Shown here: in pieces, positions 34,214 to 45,956 of the stretch
Layout: each line of letters starts with the position of its first letter
Position numbering within the stretch: the first letter of the stretch is position 1
NCBI GenBank assembly: GCA_039720395.1
Contig: CM077826.1
Location: forward strand, 35,244,790-35,308,789
Reading direction: 5' to 3'
Source of the DNA: Liquidambar formosana
Taxonomy: Eukaryota; Streptophyta; Magnoliopsida; Saxifragales; Altingiaceae
Length of the DNA: 64,000 nucleotides
Made by a program: the position numbers and the translations under genes
The notes under the pieces: model-generated
Database searches by the model: none
The model's input: only the letters and a program-made list of their open reading frames with translations
What the model was told of the DNA's origin: nothing

Positions 34214-35262
34214 CTACAAGCTACTATCAGGTAGGTCATGATCTTCCTCTTCAAGGATTTCTGCAATGGTTCCATCTTCTAGGTACCAATTGTGAAGTGG
34301 CATGGTTGCATGGTGAATTGACGAATCTTGGCAATCTTCTGTTGCTGACTCCCCCAAAGTAAGAACCATATCTTGGAACATGGTAACCATGGTTTCAGAA
34401 TCCATGTGCTCCACCCAGTCTTCTTCTTTCTTCTTTCCCACAGAATTGTACCAACTTGTCAAGCTCTGAGGATTCAGCCCCTCTGTAAAGTACTTGTCAC
34501 AAAAATCCTTGTCTGCCAGTGCTGGATCAGAACTTGGGTAAAAAGTGCAATAGTGTGAGGGCTCTTCCTCTCCAAACTCTTGTTCTATGCACTGCACATA
34601 CTCAAACCCAGACAAGGGTATCTCAATTGATTCAGGTTTTATTTCACATATGGGTACACCCGCCATTTTCAAATCATAGTCCCCTTGAATCGTGACAATG
34701 GCTCCCTCATGAGGGAACTTTACCTTTTGATGCAATGACGATGGTACAGCCCCAGCAGGATGAATCCAAGGCCTTCCCAATAACAGATTAAAGCATGACG
34801 GCACATCCAAGACTTGAAACTCTACTCTGAACTCTGTGGGTCCCATGATTAAAGGTAAAGTGATCATCCCAATTACTTCTCTACGGGTATTATCATACGC
34901 CCTCACTGTCTGCCCAGATGGAATGAAATCAGTGGGCCCCAAGCCCAAAACAGTTGCAGTTCTCAAGGGACATACATTTAGTGCGGAACCATTATCAATC
35001 AAAACTGTGGGAACCCTCTTCCCCATGGTATCAACAGTTATGTGCAAGGCTTGGGAGTGGCTTGGCCCACTCTTAGGTAAGTCCGCCTCTGTGAACACTA
35101 TAGTGGAATTCTTCGGAGCAGGGTTTACTAGATTCACCAATCCCTCAGGAGACAAATCAACCGGAACCTGTATCTGGTTTAACAACTTCAGCACTGTCTG
35201 TCTGTGTTTGTGAGAGGCCATAAGCAAGCCCCAGATGGTGATATTGGCATTAGGTCTTCTTC
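34214..35262 (-). pseudogene. Element E retropepsin-like protease region
   Basis: The active site reads VLIDNGSALNVC (about 34,975-35,010), a D-N-G variant of the usual D-T/S-G, followed by FNLLLGRPWIHPAGAV, the flap/second-strand region typical of plant gypsy proteases. The C-terminal part is acidic and ends DLPDSSL then TAG. Compared with D, about 80 residues with a G-patch-like motif are missing. An inserted T near 35,253 (AAGACCTAATG where D has AAGACCAATG) breaks the continuous gag-protease frame that D still shows. It would cleave the polyprotein. Confidence 0.83.
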
Positions 35263-37234
35263 AATTGTCGGAGTACTTCATCCTCTTCTTCTTGCACATC
35301 AAGGCGCTTATCTAACTCACCCAGTGGATTATCAGATTCCAAGTGCGGAGGCTTGAAATGGCGGCCCCCTCTTGTCATGTGGTCTACTTCTTCATCACTA
35401 GCCCATATGTCATCAATTTCATTTGTGTCACCCATCAGGTCATCCCATTCAATCATGTCAATGTCCTCCATCTGCACCTCTTCGGGTATATCATCCCAGC
35501 CCGTAGGAATTATGGGCTCACTTGGCAATGGATCAGGATAAAGCACATAGTAATCAAACTTCCCCGAAGGTTCTCCCAATAACCCCACTTGAGGGTCTCC
35601 TGCTTCATATCTTTCTTTCAACTGCTGTTGGATGGACTTCTTTGGCAATTGTAGGGTCTTTTGATCAATGAGGTCTTGAACGACCTTTCTCAACATAGCA
35701 CAGTCCTCAGTGTCATGGCCGGGTATACCATGGTATTGGCAATATTGATGGGGTGTTTGGGGTCTTGGCTTTGGAGGGTGAGGTATGATAAGGCCTTGGT
35801 TACAGCATTGGTGAAAGGCTTGGGTCAAGGACATGGGTAATGGAGTGTATTGTCTTATGGGTAGGCAAGGTCGAGATGGGTCGGCTTCAATGGCATTTAT
35901 GGAGTTGGATGAATTATGAGAGGGAAGTGGATTTTGAGTGACATTTGGGCGATTTGGTGGAGTTGGTGGTGAGATGATTTGCTTGTCAAGTAAGTCTTGG
36001 ATCTCATGCCTAAGGCGATAGCAACGGTTGGTTGAGTGGCCTTTGGCTTGGTGGAATTTGCAGTATTCATTCTCATTGTAGCTCTTGGGCAATGGATTTG
36101 GTGGTGGTCTTGGGTCGAGAGGTTTCAACAGGCCTCGGCTTTTTAGCTTTTCAAGTACTTTCTCAAGTGGCATATGCAGCTCGGTGAATTGGCGAGGTGG
36201 GTTGGTGTCATTTAGGGAGATAGGTTGAATGGGTTGGGCTATGGCATTGACCTCGGCATTGTTTTTCCCAGCAAAGTTCGGCCTGCGGTTCTTTTGGACT
36301 TCTTCTGTCTTGATTGACCCATCAGCTATGGCATCCTCAACTTGGGTACCTGCCCCGATAAGAGCCTTGAAATTAGGGAAGTAGTGAGCAAAGAGGTGCT
36401 TGTGATACACCGGCAATAGGTTCTTAACCACCAACTGGATCTGATCTTCCTCATTCGGTCTATCCGCCATTTTCGAGGCCTTTTGCCTCCACCTTGTAAT
36501 GAAAGCGGAAAAGGTCTCATTAGCCCCTTGTTTTGTGGTCTCTAGGTCCCTTCTTGTGACATCCACCTCAGTGTTGTACTTGTAGTGCTCTGAAAACTCA
36601 TTACATATGTCCTCCCAAGTTCGGGTTCTATTCTCATCCAAAGCTAGGAACCATTTTAAAGCAGAAGTGGCTAAGGGTTTCATGGAACATTTGGGCCAAG
36701 AGTTCATCTGTCGCTCCTCGAGGGTGCATAGCTCGTACATACATCTTCAAATGGGTCTTAGGGCAGCCCGTTCCATCAAACTTTTCTAATTCGGGCATCT
36801 TGAATTGTAGTGGAATACGAGCTTGAGGAAACAAAGATAGGGTACGTACATCCACCATGTCATCTGTCCTACGGATTCCCTTTATAGTTCTCTCCAAGGC
36901 TTCTACCTTGCTAGCCAACACAGAGTCTGTATCAGAGGTCTTTCCCCTTACTTCCCCCTTCTAGGTTAAAAACTTCAGGTGATTCATTCCCCTTGGGTTG
37001 AGTGCTTCCCCCATCATTGGTCTTAGTGCCCTCTCCAGACTGGGTCCCATTTTCGGTGTTACCCCCCGGGGTACGGCCATTATTCTGTTCGGGTTCGGAC
37101 ATCTTATGTTGGATATCTTGGGCCATTTTCAATGCTCTCTCGGATACATCAGTGGTGTAATCAAGTTTGGTCATGATAGCCTTCAAACAAGTCTCAACAT
37201 CAAAACCCCCTTCACTAGTTGCTTCGTCGGCCAT
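35263..37234 (-). pseudogene. Element E gag polyprotein
   Basis: The probable start is the MADEAT methionine at 37,234, conserved in D (MADERT). The core has the retrotransposon gag signature (ELEKFDGTGCPKTHL, WFLALDENRTRTWEDICNEF, VTRRDLETTKQGANE). Two zinc-knuckle-like motifs follow: CKFHQAKGHSTNRC (about 36,020-36,065) and CQYHGIPGHDTEDC (about 35,701-35,750). An extra G near 36,955 and an extra C near 36,685 break the frame; no nonsense substitution is seen. Gag would build the particle and bind RNA. The N-terminal third is low-complexity and charged. Confidence 0.85.
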
Positions 37235-37982
37235 ATCTGACTGGTTGGTAGAATCAATTTTCACTAAGCGCCCTTGCTGGTCGCGGATCCAAGCCAGTAC
37301 GTCCTCTCACTCCTCTACGAAAGGGAACAATCAGTCTCTCATCCTAAGGGTATGTCCTAGGCTTCCATATTTGTCTCAATGACTTCACATCATATATACT
37401 CAATTAGTCCCTTTTAATCCAATCACCTTTGCAAGGGTCATGGGCGAAAGGTACGTATTAAGGATATAGGGTGCAAAGGTTCTCTTATTAAATGTTCATT
37501 AAGCACATCACAAACACGGTCATGATATCATTACAAACAATGTGGGTGCATAAGGGTGAAACCATAGTGTCCTGCAAGTCTGTCTATATGGACTAATGAT
37601 AAGGGTAGGCTGGGGTCCTTCACTTGCTTGAGCAATCTTTATACCTAACCACATGTGGCATCAGGAACGCCGCGTGGGTCCAGCAGTACGTGATTAACTC
37701 ATTTAATATACCCAAGGGCAAGCCCAAGGGTACTTGGCAAGAGAGGTTGAGAGCTTTCGCCCCAACTCATGGAATCAGGAAAACCAAGGTTGAGGCTAGG
37801 CCCGTCAGTGGCAAGGGACATCGATCCTAACATGCAAGAGTTTGCGCACACAATGCAATAAATGAAAGCACACAATCAAGCGAATGCAATGTGATTGATT
37901 TTAATTAAACAAAAGAAATTAACTTAGCCCAATCAAATTGTATAGAGTCTAGCCCACAAGTCCCCAGTGGAGTCGCCAGTTC
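37235..37982 (-). other. Leader and primer binding site of E
   Basis: The region between gag and the 5' LTR has no gene. On the minus strand TGGCGACTCCACTGGGGA (37,961-37,978) is four bases from the LTR and fits a primer site for a tRNA ending ...GTCGCCA; from memory this matches the tRNA-Arg type site of Ogre/Tat elements. The rest is an untranslated leader, partly shared with D at 55,985-56,149. Confidence 0.75.
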
Positions 37983-40900
37983 TGTGAACCCCAGAAATGG
38001 TTAAGGCCCACAGGAGGGTTTAAAAGTCGCCAATCTGTGGACCCAGGAAAAGAGGGCCCACGAATGGGTTTGGAAAAAGAAAGGAGTCGCCACCTTATTT
38101 TTTAAAGGAAACAAGGAAAACCCTAAAAACAGTTTTGTTTTAGGAAAACAAAAGATTGACTCCATATTTAAAAATGGAAAGGCAAATGATCTTTTGGAAA
38201 CCAGAGAATTCGGGGATTCGGAGGCTAAGTTACGATATGGGAAGGTTCTAGGCAAAGCCTATAGGCACCCATATCGCCCTAAACGGTCTCTTAATTTAAT
38301 TGGGCTAAATCAAAGTCTTAATCACACATAAATCAACAGTTATCATCACAAGACAGCATGCATATCATTCATTCATTCATCCATATAATCATGTAAATCA
38401 AAGAAAAAACAGAAAAAAGAAAGAGGGGGGAGAAGAAAACCTAGGATACTTAGTATCCTAGGGCGGACTTGAACATCACGAAGAGCGCCTACGTACCATG
38501 TATGGAAATACATGGATCAAAGTCCACGTAGTTCGAAAGGGAATAGGGTTATAACCTAATCAAGGCCTATGGTAAACCCTAAGTTTCCTTTCAAGTAAAA
38601 CATGGTAAGTTTCCAAAATAAATGATTCTCAAAAGAATTTTGGTAAGATATGGAATTTTGATAAAGATGGAAACTTTGATTTAAAAGGTATCTTTATTGA
38701 AAGGAAACTATAGAATCTACCATACCCCTCTATTAGGAAACAACCCTAGGGGGGGAGAAAGGGAAAGTTTCAAGGAAAGGAAAGAAGGGTGAATTGGGGC
38801 ACCCTCACACCCTACTTACCTTAAGCAAAAGCAACCTGTCAAAGTAACCACCCTATTGCATAGGGTAATTACCTTATTTGTAAGATTTCATCTCACAATA
38901 GCCAAAATAACCACCCCACATTGGTGGGGTAGTTGCACCTGTTGTACCTGTCAAAGCACCTGCAATTTCCATGCAAAACATACCAAAAATACCAACCAAA
39001 CAAGCTAGATTCCAAATCAAGCCATTATCATGCCCAAACATGGGCTAACACATGCTCAAAATATCATAACAAGGACAAATAACAGATCTGGACAGAATTG
39101 AAATAAGGCTCAAAATCAACCACAAGTCATGTAACAACATGAATCATAAGCTAACTAAAACCCTAATTCAACCCTACATGCAATGACATGCAAAAAACCC
39201 TAAAATCAACTACTATGAATGCAGAAAAATGTCATAGCTATCAAATATGCAGCACATATATGTCAACTATGAAGAAAACACAAAGAAAAACCCTAAGCTA
39301 TCATGCTATATGCTACTTTCCTAATACAAGGATGAATGAAACCCTAGAATCACAATTGTGCTCAAAATCACATAAAATAACTCTAAGTCATGCAAAGCCC
39401 ATCATAGACATCATGTTAATCATGCATATTAATCAATAGAAGCATCCACACATGAGAAAAATACAAGCTTGCACATGAAGTATAGCTATTCTAAACATAA
39501 ACTCAATTTCAGCACTAAGGAAACCCTAGAATCCCAAACATGCAGTAAATCACATGGGACATCATCCTAGCATACTAAACAGCCCACAAATATTATACTA
39601 ATCATGCATACTAACTAATAGAAATAGCAAAACACAACAAAAACACAAACTTTAATATGCAAAAGAGTTATTTCATGCAGAAAACCGTTTCAGCACTAAG
39701 GAAACCCTAAAGTCCCAAACATGCAGTAAATCACATGGAATAACATCCTAGCATACTAAACAGCCCACAAATATGATCCTAATCATGCATACTAACAGCA
39801 AAACACAATAAAAACACAAACTTTAACATGAAATAATGACTATTCCATGTAAAACCCTAGAAAAGACTCTAAAAAAAAAAACCCTAAAAACACAAAGACT
39901 CATAAAACCACATAGAATGACATTATATCATGCAAAACCAGCCATAGACAATATCCTAATCATGTATTCTAAGCATTAGAAGCATCCACACATGATAAAA
40001 CAATAAGCTTTTAACATGAAGTAATGCAAAGCTATGCAAAAAAACCCTAGTTTGAATGAAAGAGAGAAAGGGGGAGGGGTATACCTTTTGTGGCTGCTGT
40101 AGAGAGTCCTCCTCCTCTTGTGTGCTGCTGGAAACAACCTCCTTCAAGCCTTCAAGCAATGCTCCAGCCTTCCTTCAAGCTTTCTCTCACACTCTCTCAC
40201 TCTAAGTTTAGGTTAAACTACCCTAAGGATGGCTGCCATAGCCTCCAAGTCTCACCAAAGTGCCTCCAAAGTGTCCCCCTATTGCTGAAGTATAAGGGGG
40301 TATTTATAGGGATTGAGGGAAAATCCTCAATGGTTGGGATTAAAACCCTAGGGATTGATCCAAGGGCTCTTAGAGGTTACCTTGGGGCTCAAGTAGGTCA
40401 AAAAGGGCTGAAATTAGGGTTAAATGGCGGCCAAAGGCGAGCAAATCCGAGAAAATAGGGTGGGAGCCGCGTCAAGGCTCAAAAAAGGAAAGTGGCTCGG
40501 GTGACCACCTGGGGCTGGGCGGCTAGCAGCCTGGGCCCAGGCGGCTAGCCGCCCAGGCCTGGGTGGTCACCCGAGGCTCTGTCAGCATATGCCCATTTTT
40601 GACCCCTTTGACTTCCAAATGTGTTTTAGGGTTCAAATTAACTCCGATTTTGACGAAACGAAAGCCAAAACGACCGTGTTTCGAAGGGGAATGTAATTTG
40701 AGTCACTTGAGGGTGAGAAACCCTAGCCATGGCTGCATGGTTGAGTCCTACAAAGGTGGTTAACCGCTATGCCTCACCATCGCTTAGCTTAGGTATGCAC
40801 ATAGGGTCGCACCGAATGCTTTCCAATTCGAAATTCAACCTCCCTAAACACATTTGGGGATGAAATCAAGACCAATCAAGGTCAAATGAGTAGTCATAGA

Positions 40901-41282
40901 GTGAAAATCATGAGCCAATTCGAGCTAACCCGAAGTAGGTCTCTTAGCCAACTTGAGCCTTGCTGAGCCATTCTAATCCCGAACCTTCAATTCATCGAAT
41001 TGATCCCACAAATACCTCAAATACAACCATATGAACTCCAATTGGCAACTTGGAGATCATTTCAAGGTCAAATGGAAAGTTTGTGATCAAAAAGACAATT
41101 ATGCCCCTCAAGTCACAAAAGTTCTTATTAACCCTCAAGATCAACTCCAAATCGAACCAAAATTCATACACACCATCCTTAGGACCCTAGAAACTCAATG
41201 CAAAAGACTAGACTCAAAAAGGAAACAAAAAGACACATGCAATGACAAACCCTAGCTAAGGTGGCAAAAATGGGGTGTGACA
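37983..41282 (-). repeat. 5' LTR of element E
   Basis: 3,300 bp, with the same ends as the other LTR, a GC palindrome at 40,496-40,575 and a TATA box (TATTTATA on the plus strand, 40,301-40,308) that would drive the sense transcript leftward. It lacks the 7-bp segment near its right end that the other E LTR has. Confidence 0.93.
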
Positions 41283-41287
41283 GCGAC
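41283..41287. other. Right target-site duplication of E
   Basis: GCGAC, matching 20,549-20,553; the D coding frame resumes here in phase. Confidence 0.93.
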
Positions 41288-42691
41288 TTATCAAGAACAC
41301 TTCGAAGGACATCATGTAGTGACGGAGTTTCTGCGTCACCCATACTAGTGCCACACAAGCCTTTTCAATTGCATTGTACTTCACTTCATAATCTGTCGTT
41401 TTCTTGCTTAGGTAGTAAATGGCATTCTCCTTTGTTGACTCTTCGAGATATTGAGCTAATATAGCTCCCGTCGCGGTTTCGGTGACCGTTAAGTATAACA
41501 AAAGCGGTGCACCTTGCCGTGGGGGAACTAAGATTGGAGGATTGCTCAAGTATCTTTTAATGGTCTCAAAGGCTTCTTAGCATTCTTCGTTTCATACTTT
41601 TGGCACACCTTTCTTAAGCAGTTTGAAGATTGGTTCGTAAACCATGGTTAAGTTGGCAATGAATCAACTTATGTACTGAACTCTTCCTAGAAAACCCCGG
41701 ATCTGCTTCTCAGTGCTAGGCGGCTCCATCTCCACAATAGTTTTTATCTTCCCTGGGTCCACTTCGATGCCTCTCTGAGTGATCATGAACCCCAATAGCT
41801 TACCTGCAGTGACACCAAAAGCGCACTTTTGTGGGTTTAAACGGAGATTGTACTTCTTTGCTCGCTCTAGGAATTTCTCTAGCGCCTTGAAATGCCCTTC
41901 CCTATCTACGGACTTCACGATCATATCATCGACATAAACCTTGACTTCCTTATGGATCATATCATGCAATAAGGTCGTAGCTGCTCTTTGGTAAGTAGCC
42001 CCAGCGTTTCTTAAGCCCAAAAGCATTACCTTGTAACAGTACATTCCCCATTACATGATAAAGGCTGTTTTCTCCATGTCTTGAGGCGCTATCTTTATCT
42101 AGTTACACCCGGAGAATCCGTCCATGAAGGAAAGGAGTGCATGTCCCACTATACTGTCTACCAACACGTCGATATGGGGTAAAGAAAAGTCATCCTTAGG
42201 GCTCGCGGCGTTGAGATCTCGGAAATCGACACATATCCTCACTTTCCCATCTTTTTTAGGCACAGGATCTATGTTCGACAACCACTCGGGATATTCCACA
42301 ACTTGGAGGAAGCCCGCGTCTAGTTGTTTAGTTACCTCTTCTTTTACTTTTAGAGCCCATTTTGGTTTTAATTTTCTGAGTTTCTGCTTTACCGGCTTCT
42401 TTAGCGAATTAGTGGGGATATAGTGTTGCACAATATCAAGGTCAATGCCAGGCATGTCTTCATAAGACCATGCAAAAGCCATAATATGGGCTTTTAAGAG
42501 GGAGATCATTCTTTCTTTTTCCACAGGGAGAGGGTTTTCCCAATTTTAATTATTCTTGGCAATTCATTCGTCCCTAAGTTGATTGATTCCAATTCATCTA
42601 TATTAGGTTCAGTGATGCCCCTTTTCCTTTGCTTAATGAGCTCCGGGGGGACATCGTTCCTAGGATCTATATCCATGCCATAAATATCCAT
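41288..42691 (-). pseudogene. Element D reverse transcriptase and first RNase H, degraded
   Basis: Reading right to left from MDIYGMDID at 42,691: RT motifs PVPKKDGKVRICVDFRDLN, MDGFSG, LRNAGATYQRA and YVDDM, then RNase H (TETATGAILAQYLEEST, EKACVALVWVTQKLRHYM). Nonsense changes interrupt it between 41,550 and 41,670: TGA in place of the arginine of YISRF, TGA for the tryptophan in VPKVW and TAA for a glutamine in ECQ. A further break lies near 42,045-42,100. The frame continues into the fragment at 20,553 once E is removed. Confidence 0.85.
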
Positions 42692-42876
42692 AGAGGAGAG
42701 AAAAGAGACACTGCATATATAGAAAAAGAAAGCACACTTTATTGACTAGGAATAGTAGGAATAACACACAAAAGAAGATAGAAAACAAACAAATCTGTAT
42801 CAACACTATGACTCCACAAAGTGAGTTAAGTAGATACATCTTATTGAATTAGGGAAATATTACTGAACTAAGACAC
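42692..42876 (-). other. Spacer between protease stop and RT in D
   Basis: Homologous to 34,017-34,213 in E. It ends with TATATGCAG before TGTCTCTTTTC and carries GTCAATAAAG. The preceding protease frame ends in a TAG at 42,877-42,879, at the same place as in E. Confidence 0.55.
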
Positions 42877-44283
42877 CTACAAGCTGCTATCAGGTAGGCC
42901 AGGGTCTTCTTCCTCATGGATCCCCGCAATGACATCACTTTCAAGGTACCAATTAAGGAGTGGCACGGTAGCATGGCTAATGGACGAACCCTAGAGTTCT
43001 CCAATGGTCGAGTCTTCCAAGGTGAGGATCATATCTTGGAACATTTCAGTCATAGCCCCTGCATCAAGGTTCTTGACCCAATCCTCCTCTTTCTTTTCCC
43101 AGAACTCATCATTGATGGCTTCATCATCCATCATTTCAGCTGTGATTGGGTACTATTCGGTGAAGAAGATTTCAAATCCCAGAACTCGGATCTTGGTAGC
43201 TTGGTCAAAGGTGGGTTCTAGAAACCCACAATATAGAAAATCATCCCCTTCTTTGACGAAGTAACCATTCAAAGTAGGTCGATATGGCGAGATCCTAGCA
43301 CCCTTCCCTCGGCTTTGGCTCTTAATTTCTCCTTGTTCCTCTTCAGCATTTCCGCATGATCATTTCTGGAGGGCTCATATCCTAGCCCAAAAGTGTATGA
43401 GGTGACTCGACTCTGAACAGACTTAGGGATCCCTTGTTGGCGACGCCCTAGCCCTATGCCAGGAAAGAAACTCATTCTTCTCATGATTTCACCAACGTGC
43501 AAATTGCCATGGGGGTAAAAGTCCAAGGGTATTAACTCACCCTTTTCAAGCTCTTTCTCAATGCATTGGACATAGTCAAACCCAGATAGTGGTACTGCTA
43601 CTGATTCGGGTTGTATCTCACATATAGGTATGCCTGTGAGTTTCAATTCATAGTCCCCTTGAAGTGTTGCTATGGCTCATTCATAAGGAAACTTCACCTT
43701 TTGATAGAGTGAAGATAGCACAGCCCCAACAGGATGGATCCAAGGTCGGCCCAACAGCAAGTTGAAACATGACGGCACATCCAACATTTAGAATTCCACC
43801 CTAAATTCAGTGGGTCCTATGATTAGAAGCAAGGTAACCACCCCTATTACTTCTCGGCGGGTGTTGTCATAAGCTCTTATGGTCTGTCCAGATTGTGTGA
43901 AATCGGTGGGTCCCAGACCTAAGACAATGGCAGTTCAGAGAAGACATACATTCAGTGCAGACCCATTGTTGATAAGGACGGTAGGAACCCTCTTCCCCAT
44001 AGTGTCAACGGTCACATAGAGAGCTTGAGAATGGCTTGGCTCGCTTTTGGGTAGGTCCACATTGGTGAACACGATGGTTGAGTTCTTGGGAGTTGGATTC
44101 ACCAAATGTACCAACCCCTCGGGGGATGTGTCAACAGGCACTTGTATCTGATTTAGCAGTTTCAACACGGTCTGTCTATGCTTATGTGAGGCCATGAGTA
44201 AGCCCCAAATAGTGATGTTGGCATTGGTCTTCTTCAGCTGCCTAAGCACCTCATCCTCTTCTTCTTGCAAGCTAGGACACCTC
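42877..44283 (-). pseudogene. Element D protease region with G-patch-like segment
   Basis: The frame from gag continues through EEEDEVLRQLKKTNANIT into protease without the E frameshift. The active site reads LINNGSALNV (about 43,958-43,984): the catalytic Asp is Asn, a G-to-A change. Between 43,376 and 43,480 lies FFPGIGLGRRQQGIP followed by YTFGLGYEPS, a glycine-rich pattern like the RNA-binding G-patch domain of some plant gypsy polyproteins. E lacks this segment. Further stops are present. At 44,283 the copia element F is inserted; the gag part resumes at 53,997. Confidence 0.8.
44279..44283. other. Left target-site duplication of F
   Basis: ACCTC, repeated at 53,992-53,996 right after the second LTR. 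Confidence 0.92.
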
Positions 44284-45942
44284 TGTTAGGATTATGCCCT
44301 AGAGCCAATCATAGAGATGATTGTTTAGGGATTAGGAACAATCATTTGATTTCATTTATGTATGTCACATTTATTATTGATTTAATAAAAGGGCTTATTC
44401 TATTATGTTTATATGCATCATTTATATTTACATAATATGTCCATGGAGCTAGAGTTGAGAATATGGAATTACAAAGAGTTGTAATTTTGAGACTATAGAT
44501 ATATCTCTGTACTAAACTCCTTAAGCATTCCTAGTTGAAGGTTCACTATGATGGACAGTAATGAACCATAGGACTAGCACTTATTAGGTTGACTCTATAG
44601 GAGGATAGCTAGTCTCAAGCTATTTGTGTGGAGACACTACAACCAACAAGTGGGTGCCTATTATAAGAATAGGTACACTGAATGTGACCAAAGATATGAG
44701 ATAAACTGAATGGAGTTTTTTCCTGCCTGTCAATCAGTTTCTCATTGTTATAGTGGTACAAGTAATCCTTAGACCTGAGACACCATAGTTGCCTTATGCA
44801 TGTAGCTTTAGAAGTTTGATAACACTAAGTGCAGATCCTATTCAGGGGTCTGCAAAGGTGTTCATTGGCCCTACTGCTATGTGTATGAAGGCATGTGAGT
44901 GATCAACAAGGGATCCATCACTCTCAGGAAAAAGAGAGAGAATGTCTCATATAGCATTCATAATATAACTCATTAAATCCATGGCCATGGTAGGATGAAT
45001 ATGAAAAGAGTTTCATGAGTTCATCTATGAGTTGATATCTATGAATGAATATAAAGTAATTGAACTAGGGACTTGACAGACTTCCATGTCCTATTAGTTC
45101 AATTGGAGACATTGTGTTGAAGGAAGGATGCAATTGTAACCTATAAACTATAACAGAAGGGTTCTTTGTAAATGACTATTCACCTCATTAAGGACCACAC
45201 CATGAGCCATATGCTAGGTGTTACTCATGGTTAGTAGAAGCCCTAATTGATATAAGTGAGTTATAATCAATTAGGGAATTGGAAGGAGTTCCAATTAGAC
45301 CCTAAATGGAAAGAGTTCCATTGTGCACACCTCGTGCTATTCCTACTACTTAATGATGTGAACCCAATGGGTCACACACTGATCATGCAAGAAGGGCTTT
45401 AAAGTCTATGAGAGAAAGGGCTTTAGTGAATAAAGAATAGTTCTTTATAGGCCTATTTGTATTTGATACAAATAATAGGGGTTAATGTGCAATTAAGTGT
45501 AATTACACATAACCCTATTAGGGTTTCTTCCCCATGGCCAGCCCCCTTTAGTGGGCTGCCTATATAAGTCACACTTATGTGTGACATGGCATAATAGGCT
45601 TGCACAATAAACCCTAGCCGTCCAGCCCCTTGGAGGCTCTCTTCTCTCTCTCTCTCTTCTCCACCTCTAGCAACAACAAGGAAGAAGAAAGAAAGGACTT
45701 GAAGCTCTAGCTAGGTGTGGATACCGTTGGAGGCAGCACACTTGGGCTGCTCATTCACCGCTGTCCGGAGTAGAAGCTTGGAGCAAAACGGAGAAGACAA
45801 AAATCCTGTAAGTGTTCTAACCCTCTTCGTAGTTAGGGTTTGATTTTGTGTTATGCATAGTTAGATTCATGGGATTGGGAATCGTAGGAAAAATTTTTTA
45901 TATTCCGCACTTCTATTTTTCCTTCTTGTTCGATTCCCAACA
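44284..45942 (+). repeat. 5' LTR of element F
   Basis: 1,659 bp from TGTTAGGATTATG to GATTCCCAACA. It has a TATATAAG box near 45,561-45,568, followed by a CT microsatellite at about 45,640-45,660. Same length as the 3' LTR; observed differences are substitutions only. Confidence 0.94.
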
Positions 45943-45943
45943 G

Positions 45944-45956
45944 TGGTATCAGAGCC
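45944..45956 (+). other. Primer binding site of F
   Basis: TGGTATCAGAGCC, complementary to the 3' end of initiator tRNA-Met and standard for copia elements, begins two bases after the LTR. Confidence 0.93.

Larger units (their letters stand above)
20554..41282 (-). mobile_element. Element E: complete Tat-type Ty3/gypsy retrotransposon with two antisense genes
   Basis: E is 20.7 kb, flanked by the duplication GCGAC. Its sense strand is minus. In sense order it has a 5' LTR (37,983-41,282), a primer binding site, gag, protease, a stop-containing spacer, RT with RNase H, a second RNase H, integrase, a T-rich tract (A-rich on the sense strand), two antisense genes (plus strand), subterminal repeats, a purine tract and a 3' LTR (20,554-23,861). 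Dual RNase H, the TGGCGACTCC-type primer site and extra ORFs all point to the Tat/Ogre lineage. The sense ORFs carry about six single-base indels; the antisense PMD gene is intact. Confidence 0.93.
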
